Origin: Microbacterium timonense
Lineage (GTDB): Bacteria > Actinomycetota > Actinomycetes > Actinomycetales > Microbacteriaceae
DNA length: 64,000 nucleotides
Direction of reading: 5' to 3'
Assembly: GCF_900292075.1 (NCBI RefSeq)
Contig: NZ_OLMV01000002.1
Location: 620,001 to 684,000, forward strand
Every line of letters starts with the position of its first letter. The stretch's first letter is position 1. The position numbers and the translations under genes were made by a program. Below the pieces are notes generated by a model. It ran no database searches, had not been told where the DNA came from, and was given only the letters and a program-made list of their open reading frames with translations. This document shows positions 44,401 through 51,713 of this stretch, in pieces.

Positions 44401-45262
44401 CTCCTCCCGCGGTCACGCGCTGCTGCGCCCACGCGGTCAGCCTCTCCAGCGCGGGCAGTGCGTCGGGGAGGTAGGCCTGCAGCACGATGCCCGCCTCGAG
44501 ACCGTGCAGCCGCGGGTCTTCGAGGATCCTCGTGAACACCGCGATCGTGAGATCGAGGTCGCGGTACTCCTCCATGTCGAGGTTGATGAATGTGGGGCCG
44601 GACGTCGAACTCGCCGCACCGGCGGCCGTGAGGTACAGCGGCAGCAGACGCTCGACGACCTTGTCGACGGTCTCGTCGAAGGCCCACATGGAGATGTGGC
44701 TGGCGATCGCCGACACCTTGACCGAGACGTAGTCCACATCGGGCCGGCGGATGAGCTCGTGGATCCCTTCCAGCCGGCGCAGCGCCTCCTGTTCCCCCAG
44801 CACCGCTTCGCCGAGGAGATTGAGGTTCAGCCGCGCTCCGGTCGCGCGCAGCTTCTCGATGGCGGGGCCGAGCTTCTCCGGGCGCGCGTCGACGACGAGG
44901 TGCCCGACCATCTCCCGCAGCACCCGGCGCGCGATCGGCACGACGGGCGAGGGCAGCGCCGGCGCGACGACGCCTCCCACCCGCACAGCGCCCCGCAGGT
45001 ACCACGGGAGGAACTCCGGCACGAGAGGAGCGACGCGGTGGAGGTGGGATGCCGCGGCCGACAGACTCTCCGGCCGCATGACGCCGTCGACGAACCCGAT
45101 GGTGAAGGGCAGGCCGTTGGCGTCCTTGAGCACGCCGGCCAGGCGCTCGGCGGCGGGATCGACCTCGGCCTGTGCGCTCTCGCCGACCCATCGCCGCGCC
45201 AGCCTCACCGCCTCGTGGGCCAGAGTCTCCTCTGCCAGGCGCTGCCCGGATCCCGTGTCCAT
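41480..45262 (-). CDS. putA: Bifunctional proline dehydrogenase / P5C (glutamate semialdehyde) dehydrogenase
   Basis: About 1,260 aa from ATG 45262 (GGGAG 6 bases upstream); ATG 45343 in frame is an alternative without a ribosome site. Residues ~80-430 are the FAD-dependent PRODH barrel (VDYVSVKVSAIASH, RLVKGANLAMERVDA). After a long variable linker rich in Ala, Asp and Glu (~440-560), the aldehyde dehydrogenase domain has FKPAPQARRCAAVVAEAL, the Glu in LLAETSGKNAMIV and the nucleophile in HAGQKCSAAS. A C-terminal conserved domain closes it. There is no N-terminal ribbon-helix-helix, so it is not a self-repressing trifunctional PutA. It turns proline into glutamate. Confidence 0.95.
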   Translation of the reverse strand: MDTGSGQRLAEETLAHEAVRLARRWVGESAQAEVDPAAERLAGVLKDANGLPFTIGFVDGVMRPESLSAAASHLHRVAPLVPEFLPWYLRGAVRVGGVVAPALPSPVVPIARRVLREMVGHLVVDARPEKLGPAIEKLRATGARLNLNLLGEAVLGEQEALRRLEGIHELIRRPDVDYVSVKVSAIASHISMWAFDETVDKVVERLLPLYLTAAGAASSTSGPTFINLDMEEYRDLDLTIAVFTRILEDPRLHGLEAGIVLQAYLPDALPALERLTAWAQQRVTAGGARIKVRLVKGANLAMERVDAVMHGWTLATYDAKVDSDANYVRCLRFALRPENSAAVRIGVAGHNLFDIAYAWLLAGLSQVRDDIEFEMLLGMAQGQVEAVAREVGHVLLYVPVVRPDEFDVAISYLVRRLEENASSDNFLSAAFDLADDPTMFDRERDRFLASLARADDPALPTGPRRTQDRPKEAAEARSEDAATGDVDVDSPTRARLRRAAGPADEGGLTQAVIGIARSAVTSDTAPVEPAVPEQVFGAEAFVETAVFAPRESGAAAAGAPGFHNTPDSDPALPANRAWARDILSRIETSRAGDDTIAAARVSDEEALQAVVARVRDAAAAWGSLPAADRARVLMSAGRALEARRGELIEVAASETGKVFAEADVEVSEAVDFAHYYAATARELDRVSGAVFEPARLTVVTPPWNFPIAIPAGGVLAALAAGSGVVFKPAPQARRCAAVVAEALWQAGVPRDVLALVDIDEGGLGQALVSHPDVDRVILTGSWETAALFRSWRPDLPLLAETSGKNAMIVMPTADLDLAASDLVKSAFGHAGQKCSAASLAILVGPVGHSQRFARQLVDATTSLRVGAPSDALSEVGPVIEVPRGKLEWALTTLEDGERWLVEPRSVDAAPEYAGRLWTPGIRTGVQPGSRFHQEEFFGPVLGIMHATSLAHAIELQNAVAYGLTAGLYTQNPDDLAQWLDRVQAGNLYVNRGITGAIVQRQPFGGWKRSSVGAGAKAGGPNYLVGLGRWRPTTGSPGSASLHLRGLDTRIAALIEAAQPSLDYDAFEWLRRGALSDAIAWDREFGRVKDVSALRIERNLFRYRPIASVALRATADASWQALLRVVIAGLRAGSGLTLSAPVGLPGAVRRVLADEGVAVYVETDDEWLQRIAGREDLVAAAADVDPEPRPSRVRLVGPAESVAVLHRRVAEAVAGDPDLAIYDNEVTTAGRLELLPFLHEQSVTITAHRFGNPDPWSESVI

Positions 45263-45420
45263 TCGCACTCCCGGTGTCCTGTCGTTCGGTCGCGTGCTTC
45301 CAGCCTGCACCTCATTGTGCGCGGAGGGTTCGACGTGCTGCATGACGTCCAGGGTGCGGCATCCTTCCGTTCACGAAAAGCGACGATCTATGATCCGTAT
45401 TGTTCGGTTCTATCGATGGG
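45263..45420. promoter_or_regulatory. Divergent putA/lysR intergenic region
   Basis: 158 bp between divergent starts. It is locally less G+C rich (CGACGATCTATGATCCGTATTG around 45381-45402 is split by the lysR side) and should hold both promoters and the LysR binding site. I could not fix a convincing T-N11-A site by eye. Confidence 0.4.
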
Positions 45421-46323
45421 ATGCCGGTGTTCGAACTGCGCCGACTGCGCCTGCTGCACGAACTGGCGCTCAGGGGCACGCTCGCGGCAGTGGCGGATGC
45501 CCTCTCGTACAGCCCGTCGACGATCTCGCAGCAGCTGGCTCTGCTGGAGAAGGAAGCCGGTGTCGCGCTGCTGGCGCCGGACGGCCGGCGCGTGCGGCTC
45601 ACCGATCATGGGCGGATCCTCGCGGCGCACGCGGCGCGGGCGCTCGAGCTGGACGAACGGGCGCGGGGCGAGCTGGAGTCGCTGCATGCCGCCGGGTTCG
45701 AGGGGCTGACCCCGGTGCGGGTGGCCGTGATGCAGACCGCTGCGCTGGCGGTCGTACCCGCCGCGCTCGCCCTGCTCTCGGAACGGGCCCCGGGCCTGCG
45801 CGTCGAGATCCGCGAGATGCCGCCCGAAAGCGGCCTGTTCGAGCTGGCGGCGCGCGGCGTGGACCTCGTCATCGCCGAGCAGTATCCCGGCCATACCCGC
45901 GCGCACGTCGCGGGGCTGGAGCGGGAGAGGCTCGGAACCGACCCGATCAGACTCGCCGTGGCATCCGGCGATCCCGCGCGCTCCCTCCACGATCTTCGCG
46001 ATCGGGCCTGGGTGATGGAGCCCGCCGGCACCGCCGCGCGCCTGTGGGCCGTGCAGCAGTGCCGCGCCGCCGGCTTCGAGCCTGACGTGCGCTACGAGCT
46101 CGCCGACCTGTCGGCGCACGCTCGCCTCGTCGCCTCCGGCCAGGCCGTCGCCGTGCTGCCGGACCTGCTGTGGGCCGGCGCACCGGTGCCGGTCTCACTC
46201 CTGGATCTGCCCGACCGACCCGCGCGCGAGATCTTCACAGCGCAGCGGACGTCCTCTCAGGCTCGCGCCGGCATCCTCGAGGTCCGCCGCGCCCTGCGCG
46301 ACGCGTTCCCGACCGCCGTCTGA
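45421..46323 (+). CDS. LysR-family transcriptional regulator, divergent from putA
   Basis: 300 aa. The N-terminal winged HTH reads FELRRLRLLHELALRGTLAAVADALSYSPSTISQQLALLEKEAG; a LysR substrate domain follows (TPVRVAVMQTAALAVVPAAL, WVMEPAGTAARLW, VLPDLLW). ATG 45421 gives the standard N-terminus; a TTG at 45400 is less likely. Back-to-back placement with putA is the usual arrangement for a LysR activator of its neighbour, so a PutR-like, proline-responsive role is likely but inferred. Confidence 0.92.
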   Translation: MPVFELRRLRLLHELALRGTLAAVADALSYSPSTISQQLALLEKEAGVALLAPDGRRVRLTDHGRILAAHAARALELDERARGELESLHAAGFEGLTPVRVAVMQTAALAVVPAALALLSERAPGLRVEIREMPPESGLFELAARGVDLVIAEQYPGHTRAHVAGLERERLGTDPIRLAVASGDPARSLHDLRDRAWVMEPAGTAARLWAVQQCRAAGFEPDVRYELADLSAHARLVASGQAVAVLPDLLWAGAPVPVSLLDLPDRPAREIFTAQRTSSQARAGILEVRRALRDAFPTAV

Positions 46324-46350
46324 CGATCGGGGGCGCGCCGACGCGGGCCT

Positions 46351-46980
46351 TCAGGTGCGGTCGTTGCGCTCGGGCGGGGCCGCGGGCCGGGTGATCTCGT
46401 CGGAGGCCACCTCGTCTCGGTCGGCGCGACGGGCGGTGGCATCTCTGTCACCGATCGAGCTGTCCGCGACTCGTCCCTCGCCCGCCCGGTCGTCGGGCAT
46501 GTCCCCGGTGCGGGCGCCCGTCGCGGTCGTGTCACCCGCGGACACCCCGGCGGCGGGCGCGCGCCCGTCGGAGGCATCCCGTGTGCGGGTGTCGTCATCG
46601 ACGTACGGGTCGACACGGTCGGCCTTGCGCAGCGTCTCTGCCTGCTGCTGGCGAAGGCTCTCGGCTTCGTCGCGGTGCTCATCGATGGTACCCGCGCGCC
46701 GTTCGGCGTCGATGGACGCCTCGGCGGCGCGTGCCTTCGCCGCTTCCGCGGCGGCCGCCGCGGCTGCGGCATCCGCCCGCGCACGCGCGGCTTCGGCCTC
46801 GTGCTCACGGGCCTGCAGCTCGGTCTCTCGGGCGCTCGCGCGCATCTTCTCCGCGCGTTCGTGCTGGTGCTCCATGCGCCGAGTACGACGCGCCCGTGCC
46901 GTCAGCACCAGGGCGACGACGACGATCACGAGCAGGATCGCGATGCCGACGATGATCCAGATCAGGGTGGTCGTGTCCAC
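46351..46980 (-). CDS. Single-pass membrane protein with Ala-rich coiled coil, unknown
   Basis: 209 aa from GTG 46980, chosen because AAGGAAGGAG lies 7 bases upstream. One N-terminal membrane helix (TTTLIWIIVGIAILLVIVVV) is followed by a basic stop-transfer segment (TARARRTRRM), a continuous Ala/Arg/Glu coiled coil (residues ~37-115) and a disordered Asp/Arg/Thr-rich tail. Topology predicts a cytoplasmic coiled coil. No family function is known. It is convergent with the lysR gene. Confidence 0.85.
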   Translation of the reverse strand: MDTTTLIWIIVGIAILLVIVVVALVLTARARRTRRMEHQHERAEKMRASARETELQAREHEAEAARARADAAAAAAAAEAAKARAAEASIDAERRAGTIDEHRDEAESLRQQQAETLRKADRVDPYVDDDTRTRDASDGRAPAAGVSAGDTTATGARTGDMPDDRAGEGRVADSSIGDRDATARRADRDEVASDEITRPAAPPERNDRT

Positions 46981-47056
46981 AGCCCACTCCTTCCTTCCGC
47001 GCCGGCCGGGTCGCCGGTGCTCGGAGCGTCCAGGCAACCGCACGCCGCGTCATCGG

Positions 47057-47069
47057 GCAAACCGCTTGC
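47057..47069. promoter_or_regulatory. Inverted repeat GCAA-N5-TTGC
   Basis: GCAAACCGCTTGC, in the 144-bp gap between the coiled-coil gene and the thioesterase gene. It resembles a LacI-type site but has one base too many at the centre. It lies just upstream of the coiled-coil gene; function unknown. Confidence 0.25.
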
Positions 47070-47124
47070 GCCGCCGTGCGCGGTGCGCTAGCCGTGCGGT
47101 GCGAGCCGCACCTGCGGCCCGGGC

Positions 47125-47685
47125 TCAGTTCCAGACGCTGGGCGCCTCGGCACGTGTCGGTGGGAGGGCGGATGCCGCAGCCCACTCGTGGATCCACGCA
47201 CCCACCTCGGGGACGCCCTCGGGCCGCCCGACCGCCGCGAACAGCTCGTCATGCGGCAGGGTGCCGCCGGACCGCTTCATCATGCGGGCGCGGATGATCG
47301 CCTTCGCGTAGATCTCCCCATCGACCACGGCGCGGTGCTCCAGGTAGACCGCCTTGTCGTCGTGGCCGATCATGCGCGATTCGACCTCGAAGCGCTGCCA
47401 CAGGTTGAGCGACTTGCGGAACGTCACGGTCTCGCTCGAGACCACGGCGTACCAGCCGTGGCTGCGCATGACGTCCCACAGGCCGGTGCGCACGAGCAGA
47501 TCCCAGCGCCCGAGGTCGAACAGCGACAGGTAGCGCCCGTTGTTCATATGACGCAGCAGGTCGATGTCGGTGGGGAGCGTCGTGAGCCTGATGCGGCCGA
47601 TGCCGGTGGGCGCGAGGCGGCCCGTCCGGCGCAGGCGCCGACGCGCGGTCATCATCACGATCAGAGTCCGCCAGATCACGTTCAC
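47125..47685 (-). CDS. Acyl-CoA thioesterase-like hotdog protein
   Basis: 186 aa from GTG 47685. It has the 4HBT/YbgC-type hotdog core TLPTDIDLLRHMNNGRYLSLFDLGRWDLL, where the Asp and following HMNNG are the catalytic helix region, then VSSETVTFRKSLNLWQRFEVESRMIGHDDKAVYLEHR. The start is uncertain: no ribosome site is seen, and TACCAT lies 8 bases upstream. Substrate unknown; it resembles the THEM6-like branch of acyl thioesterases. Confidence 0.85.
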   Translation of the reverse strand: MNVIWRTLIVMMTARRRLRRTGRLAPTGIGRIRLTTLPTDIDLLRHMNNGRYLSLFDLGRWDLLVRTGLWDVMRSHGWYAVVSSETVTFRKSLNLWQRFEVESRMIGHDDKAVYLEHRAVVDGEIYAKAIIRARMMKRSGGTLPHDELFAAVGRPEGVPEVGAWIHEWAAASALPPTRAEAPSVWN

Positions 47686-47836
47686 GAGGTGCGATGGTAG
47701 CGATCCTCGACGCAAGGACCGATTTCCTTGTCGGATGCCGACAGCCGCCCGCCTCGCTCTCAGAGCCTGCGGCGTCCCCCGGCAACGGGATGTTCACCGG
47801 GTGTTCGGCCGATTTCGGCTCGCGGCCCGGGCCGCG

Positions 47837-47842
47837 TAGAGT
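47837..47842 (+). promoter_or_regulatory. -10 hexamer TAGAGT, leaderless start
   Basis: TAGAGT ends 7 bases before ATG 47850 of the acetyltransferase gene; no ribosome site is present. Confidence 0.6.
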
Positions 47843-47849
47843 CTCGCCC

Positions 47850-48356
47850 ATGGAAGCCGAAACCCAGACCGACATCGTCGTCCGTCCGGTGCGAGACGTC
47901 GACGCCGAGGCCCTCGGTCGCGTTCACGCGACCTGCTGGCACGAGACGTACGACCACCTCATCAGCAAGGCCGCCCTCGAGGCGGTCTCGCCCAAGCGCC
48001 TTGCCGAGCTGTGGACCCACTGGGCCGTGCAGGGCCCCGAGTTCAAGATGTACGCGGCCCTCGTGAACGGCGAGATCGTGGGCTTCGCAGGATCGGGCCC
48101 CGCCCGCGACAAGGACGCCCCGCGGTTCCGCGAGCTCTACTTCATCTACCTCCTCGATGCGTATCACGGCACCGGAATCGGGCAGAAGCTGTTCGACGCG
48201 GTTGTCGAGCCTGCCGAGGGCCTGTACCTGTGGGTCGCCGACGACAACCCCCGTGCGCACCGCTTCTACACGCGCAACGGCTTCACGCTCGACGGCGCCA
48301 CGCACACCGAGCCGTTCCTCGGCGAGACCCTCACCGAGGTGCGCTTCGTGCGCTGA
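47850..48356 (+). CDS. GNAT-family N-acetyltransferase
   Basis: 168 aa. It begins with a typical GNAT N-terminus (VVRPVRDVDAEALGRVHATCWHETY). The acetyl-CoA loop is modified: LLDAYHGTGIGQKLFDAV (consensus R/Q-x-x-G-x-G/A), followed by LYLWVADDNPRAHRFYTRNGF. ATG 47850 lies 7 bases after a TAGAGT element. The cofE gene follows 10 bp later in the same direction, so the two are probably co-transcribed. Acceptor unknown. Confidence 0.92.
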   Translation: MEAETQTDIVVRPVRDVDAEALGRVHATCWHETYDHLISKAALEAVSPKRLAELWTHWAVQGPEFKMYAALVNGEIVGFAGSGPARDKDAPRFRELYFIYLLDAYHGTGIGQKLFDAVVEPAEGLYLWVADDNPRAHRFYTRNGFTLDGATHTEPFLGETLTEVRFVR

Positions 48357-48365
48357 CCTCGCACC

Positions 48366-49172
48366 ATGCCACCTCGCACCGCGTTGACCATCTGGCCCCT
48401 TCCCGGCATCCCCGAGATCGAGGCCGGCGCCGACCTCGTCGACATCATCGCCCGGGCGGCGCGTGACGAGCTCGCCGACGGCGACATCCTGGTCGTCACC
48501 TCGAAGATCGTGTCCAAGGCCGAGGGCCGGTTCGTCGTCGCCGATGACCGCGAGGACGCGATAACCGCCGAGACGGTCCGGGTGGTCGCATCCCGCACCT
48601 CCCCCACCGGTTCGACGACCCGTATCGTTCAGAACCGGCTCGGCATGGTCTCGGCCGCCGCGGGCGTCGACGCCTCGAACACTCCGCAGGGCACCGTGCT
48701 CCTGCTGCCGGTCGACCCCGACGCCTCAGCCCGCACCATCGCGGAGGGCCTGCGTGAGCGCCTGGGGGTGCGGGTCGGAGTCATCGTGTCGGACACCCTC
48801 GGTCGCGCATGGCGGGAGGGCCAGACCGATCATGCGATCGGCGCCGGCGGCGTACACGTCTTCGAGGACCTTCGCGGCGGGACGGATGCCGAAGGCCGGC
48901 CGCTCGTCGTGACCATGCCGTGCGTGGCCGACGAGCTCGCCGCGGCAGCCGATCTCGTGAAGGGCAAGGCGGCCCGGCTGCCGGTGGCGGTCGTACGGGG
49001 CCGCGGTGATCTCGTCGGGGACCTGGACCTTCCCGGCGCCCGCTCCATCGTGCGACCGCTGGAGCGCGACATGTTCCGGCTCGGCGCCGACGAGGCGTTC
49101 GCCGAGGGATACGCGGCGGGGCACGCGGCGGGACGGGACGCCGACGCCCAGGCCTTCTCGTCCGGCCCGTAG
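48366..49172 (+). CDS. cofE: Coenzyme F420-0:L-glutamate ligase (CofE/FbiB-N type)
   Basis: 268 aa. GTP-dependent ligase adding gamma-linked glutamates to F420-0. Family landmarks: [62 protein letters not shown] and the late [11 protein letters not shown]. It is the CofE domain alone, without the C-terminal FMN-reductase domain of mycobacterial FbiB. No other F420 gene (fbiA, fbiC, fbiD) lies in the window. No ribosome site precedes ATG 48366; coupling to the GNAT gene 10 bp upstream is likely. Confidence 0.9.
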   Translation: MPPRTALTIWPLPGIPEIEAGADLVDIIARAARDELADGDILVVTSKIVSKAEGRFVVADDREDAITAETVRVVASRTSPTGSTTRIVQNRLGMVSAAAGVDASNTPQGTVLLLPVDPDASARTIAEGLRERLGVRVGVIVSDTLGRAWREGQTDHAIGAGGVHVFEDLRGGTDAEGRPLVVTMPCVADELAAAADLVKGKAARLPVAVVRGRGDLVGDLDLPGARSIVRPLERDMFRLGADEAFAEGYAAGHAAGRDADAQAFSSGP

Positions 49173-49203
49173 CCGCGCACTGGGCGGTGTCGCGGGGCGC
49201 GGT

Positions 49204-49209
49204 TAGGGT
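49204..49209 (+). promoter_or_regulatory. -10 hexamer TAGGGT, leaderless start
   Basis: TAGGGT ends 6 bases before GTG 49216 of the pentapeptide-repeat gene. Confidence 0.62.
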
Positions 49210-49215
49210 GCAGGA

Positions 49216-49905
49216 GTGGCAGCACGTAACAGGTCGTCGCGCAGCACCGGCGGGACGCAGGCTCCCCGGTTCGACTTCGATCCCGTGGCCCTCCCCGACC
49301 TCGAGGACGGTGACCCGGATCGGTTCGGTGAGGTCCCCTTCGAGGGGCTGGTGTATCACGGCATCACTCGCGAGGACTGGGCGCTCGGCGTCGGGTCCAC
49401 CGTGGAGGCATGCCGTTTCGACCGTCTGGAGCTCGGCGCATGGATGCTCCGGGGCGCGCGCCTGGTCGAGTGCGAGCTCTTGCGGGCGAACGTGCCCGCC
49501 GTCTCGGCGGCACGCGGCGGTTGGCGCGACGTCGACGTGCGCGACAGCCGGTTCGGCTCGGTCGAGGCGTACGACGTGGCCTGGCGCGGCATCCGCTTCA
49601 CACGCTGCAAGCTCGGCTACGTGAACCTGCGGGGCTCGGAGCTGCTCGACGTCGCCTTCGTCGACTGCACGATCGACGAGATCGATTTGCTGGATGCCTC
49701 GGCCCGCCGACTCGCGTTCACCTCGACGCGCATCGGCACGCTGAACGCGACCGGCGCGACCCTGGTGGATGTGGACCTTCGCGGCGCCGACCTGGATCAG
49801 ACCGTCGGGCTGGCCGGGCTGCGCGGCGCGACGATCTCGTCGGACCAGCTGCAGCTCATGGCGCCCGCGCTGGCGGAGCTCGCCGGTCTCATCGTCGAGG
49901 ACTGA
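49216..49905 (+). CDS. Pentapeptide-repeat protein
   Basis: 229 aa from GTG 49216, with TAGGGT 6 bases upstream. From about residue 65 there are roughly twenty A(D/N)LxX-type pentapeptides (CRFDRLELGAWMLRGARLVECEL, FRCKLGYVNLRGSELLDVAFVDC-like steps, ATLVDVDLRGADLDQ), which should form a right-handed quadrilateral beta-helix. Some members protect gyrase from quinolones (Qnr, MfpA), but the repeats here are irregular and no specific target can be named. Confidence 0.88.
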   Translation: MAARNRSSRSTGGTQAPRFDFDPVALPDLEDGDPDRFGEVPFEGLVYHGITREDWALGVGSTVEACRFDRLELGAWMLRGARLVECELLRANVPAVSAARGGWRDVDVRDSRFGSVEAYDVAWRGIRFTRCKLGYVNLRGSELLDVAFVDCTIDEIDLLDASARRLAFTSTRIGTLNATGATLVDVDLRGADLDQTVGLAGLRGATISSDQLQLMAPALAELAGLIVED

Positions 49906-49923
49906 CGCGCGACCGCTGCACGG

Positions 49924-51708
49924 TCAGCGCCCCGACACCTTGCCGAACAGCCGCGCGATCGGCGCGAGCACGAGCGGCCTCGCGGCGATCCAGGCGGCCG
50001 CGATCACGGCCATCGAGGCGACGAAGATCCAGAAGCCGACCCAGTTGACGGCATCCTGAGCGGCGTACATGTGGTTCAGGTTGCGCAGGGCGCCCGTGGC
50101 GAAGACCAGCACGACGTGCACGAAGATGAACAGCACGAAGTAGACCATCACGGGGAAGTGCACGGCCCGCGCCCACTCGACCGGGTACGCCTTGTTCAGG
50201 CCGGTCGCGTTCTTCGGCCAGACCCCCGACATGCGCACGCCCGTGATCGCCGCCAGCGGAGCAGCCAGGAAGACCGTGGCGAAGTACGCGAGCTGCTGCA
50301 GCGAGTTGTAGTTCACCCACCCGTTCTCAGTCGGCCAGTCCAGCGACACGTACTGCAGGCCGGCGCTGAGCGCGTTGGGGAACACCTCCCACGAGGTCGG
50401 GATGATCCGCATCCACTGCCCCGTCACGAACAGCAGCACGACGAAGACGACGCCGTTGACCAGCCACAGGATGTCCAGCGACTGGTGGAACCACAGGGCC
50501 AGGCTGATCTTGCGCTTCGCGTTGGTGCGCGGCGACCAGAACACCGTGGGCCGCTTCTCGGTGCGCACGCGCAGACCCGACCGGATGATCAGCACCATGA
50601 GGAACACGTTGAAGAAGTGCTGCCACCCGAGCCACGCCGGCAGGCCCACCGGAGCACCCTCGGGCAGGTGGTACTCGCCCGGGTAGGTCGCGAGGAAGTC
50701 CATGCCCCACCGGGTCGACAGCAGCCAGCGGACCGCCAGCACGGCCATACCCGCGGCGAAGAGCAGCCCCGCTCCACCCACGATGACCGCGCCGGCCCAC
50801 TGCGCACGCGTGAACGGCCCGATGCGCTTCGGTTCCGGCTTCTCCACGACGCTCGCGCGGCCCGCGACGCCCGGCCACACCGTGCGGGTGAACGGCAGCG
50901 GCTGCGACAGCGGGATGCCCGACGGCGTGGTGGCCGGCGCCGTGACTTGTTGCGCGGCGGGTTCGGGGGTCACGACACGCGGTGTCGCAGCATCCGTTTC
51001 CGCGTGTTGCGCCACCTGAACCGTGCGCTCAGCGGCACGCGCGACGGGGACGACGGATGCCGGAGGCCACGGCTCGCCGCCCGGCACACGCGGCAGCCCC
51101 CGGCGCACCGCCTTCGCGCCGGCACCGGGCGCCGCCGACCCTTCGGGTGTCACGACACGCGGTGTCGCGACATCCGTTCCCGCGTGTTGCGCCACCTGAA
51201 TCCCGGGCGCCGTCGCGCCTGCGTCGGCGATGGCTGCCGCCGACCCTCCGGGGGTCGCAACACGCGGTGTCGCGGCATCCGTTCCCGCGTGTTGCGCCAC
51301 CTGAACGTCGGGCTGAGCAGCACTCGCCGCGGGGGCGACGGATGCCGGCGGCCACGGCTCGCCGCCGGGCACCCGCGGCAGCCCCCGGCGCAGCGACTTC
51401 GCACCCGCACCGGCCGCCGCCGACCCTTCAGGGGTCGCGACACGCGGTGTCGTGGCATCCGTTGCCGCGTGTTGCGTCACCTGAACCTCAGGCTGAGCGG
51501 CGCCCGCGGCGGGGGAGACGGATGCCGGAGCAGCGGGCTCAGCGACCGGAACAGCGGGTCCAGCGACCCGAGCAGCGGAGGCTGCGGGCTCGGCGAGCGT
51601 TGCGGCGCCGTTGCCGTCACCGTTCGGTGCCGCACCGGCCGGCGGCCAGGGCTCACCGCCGGGCACGCGGGGCAGCCCGCGGCGCACCGTCCGACCGAAT
51701 GTCGCCAT
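49924..51708 (-). CDS. Cytochrome b/b6-domain membrane protein with repetitive N-terminal extension
   Basis: 594 aa. The C-terminal ~330 residues hold about five membrane helices with His residues placed for haem (GWQHFFNVF, LWFHQSLD, RAVHFPVM, FIFVHVVLV), as in cytochrome b561/Ni-Fe hydrogenase b-type subunits. The N-terminal ~260 residues are low complexity: RRGLPRVPGGEPWPPA occurs three times and a VQVxQHAxTDxATPRVxTP module four to five times. It lies 5 bp after etfA in the same direction, so it may be the quinone-reducing partner of the ETF; this is inferred. Confidence 0.85.
   Translation of the reverse strand: MATFGRTVRRGLPRVPGGEPWPPAGAAPNGDGNGAATLAEPAASAARVAGPAVPVAEPAAPASVSPAAGAAQPEVQVTQHAATDATTPRVATPEGSAAAGAGAKSLRRGLPRVPGGEPWPPASVAPAASAAQPDVQVAQHAGTDAATPRVATPGGSAAAIADAGATAPGIQVAQHAGTDVATPRVVTPEGSAAPGAGAKAVRRGLPRVPGGEPWPPASVVPVARAAERTVQVAQHAETDAATPRVVTPEPAAQQVTAPATTPSGIPLSQPLPFTRTVWPGVAGRASVVEKPEPKRIGPFTRAQWAGAVIVGGAGLLFAAGMAVLAVRWLLSTRWGMDFLATYPGEYHLPEGAPVGLPAWLGWQHFFNVFLMVLIIRSGLRVRTEKRPTVFWSPRTNAKRKISLALWFHQSLDILWLVNGVVFVVLLFVTGQWMRIIPTSWEVFPNALSAGLQYVSLDWPTENGWVNYNSLQQLAYFATVFLAAPLAAITGVRMSGVWPKNATGLNKAYPVEWARAVHFPVMVYFVLFIFVHVVLVFATGALRNLNHMYAAQDAVNWVGFWIFVASMAVIAAAWIAARPLVLAPIARLFGKVSGR
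50965..51490. repeat. Internal DNA repeats in the cytochrome-b gene
   Basis: A module of about 50 bp containing ACACGCGGTGTCG and CGCGTGTTGCG recurs near 50970, 51150, 51255 and 51440; a second module coding RRGLPRVPGGEPWPPA recurs near 51060, 51345 and 51637-51684. Copies differ at a few bases. They encode the proline/alanine-rich N-terminal extension and are likely prone to length change. Confidence 0.8.
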
Positions 51709-51713
51709 GGCGG

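Noticed and set aside
45263..45343. PutA start at ATG 45343
   Set aside because: It lacks a ribosome site, and the added 27 residues look like non-coding divergent-promoter sequence; ATG 45262 has GGGAG at proper distance.
41522..45709. Open frame of nearly 1,400 codons on the plus strand antisense to putA, and similar long frames opposite most genes
   Set aside because: Such frames are expected at this G+C content. They are rich in Arg, Pro and His, lack domain motifs and ribosome sites, and lie opposite clearly conserved proteins.
51023..51684. Mobile element or integration signature in the cytochrome-b gene repeats
   Set aside because: The modules are in frame, vary by a few bases, and encode a continuous proline/alanine-rich extension; no terminal inverted repeats or transposase are present.
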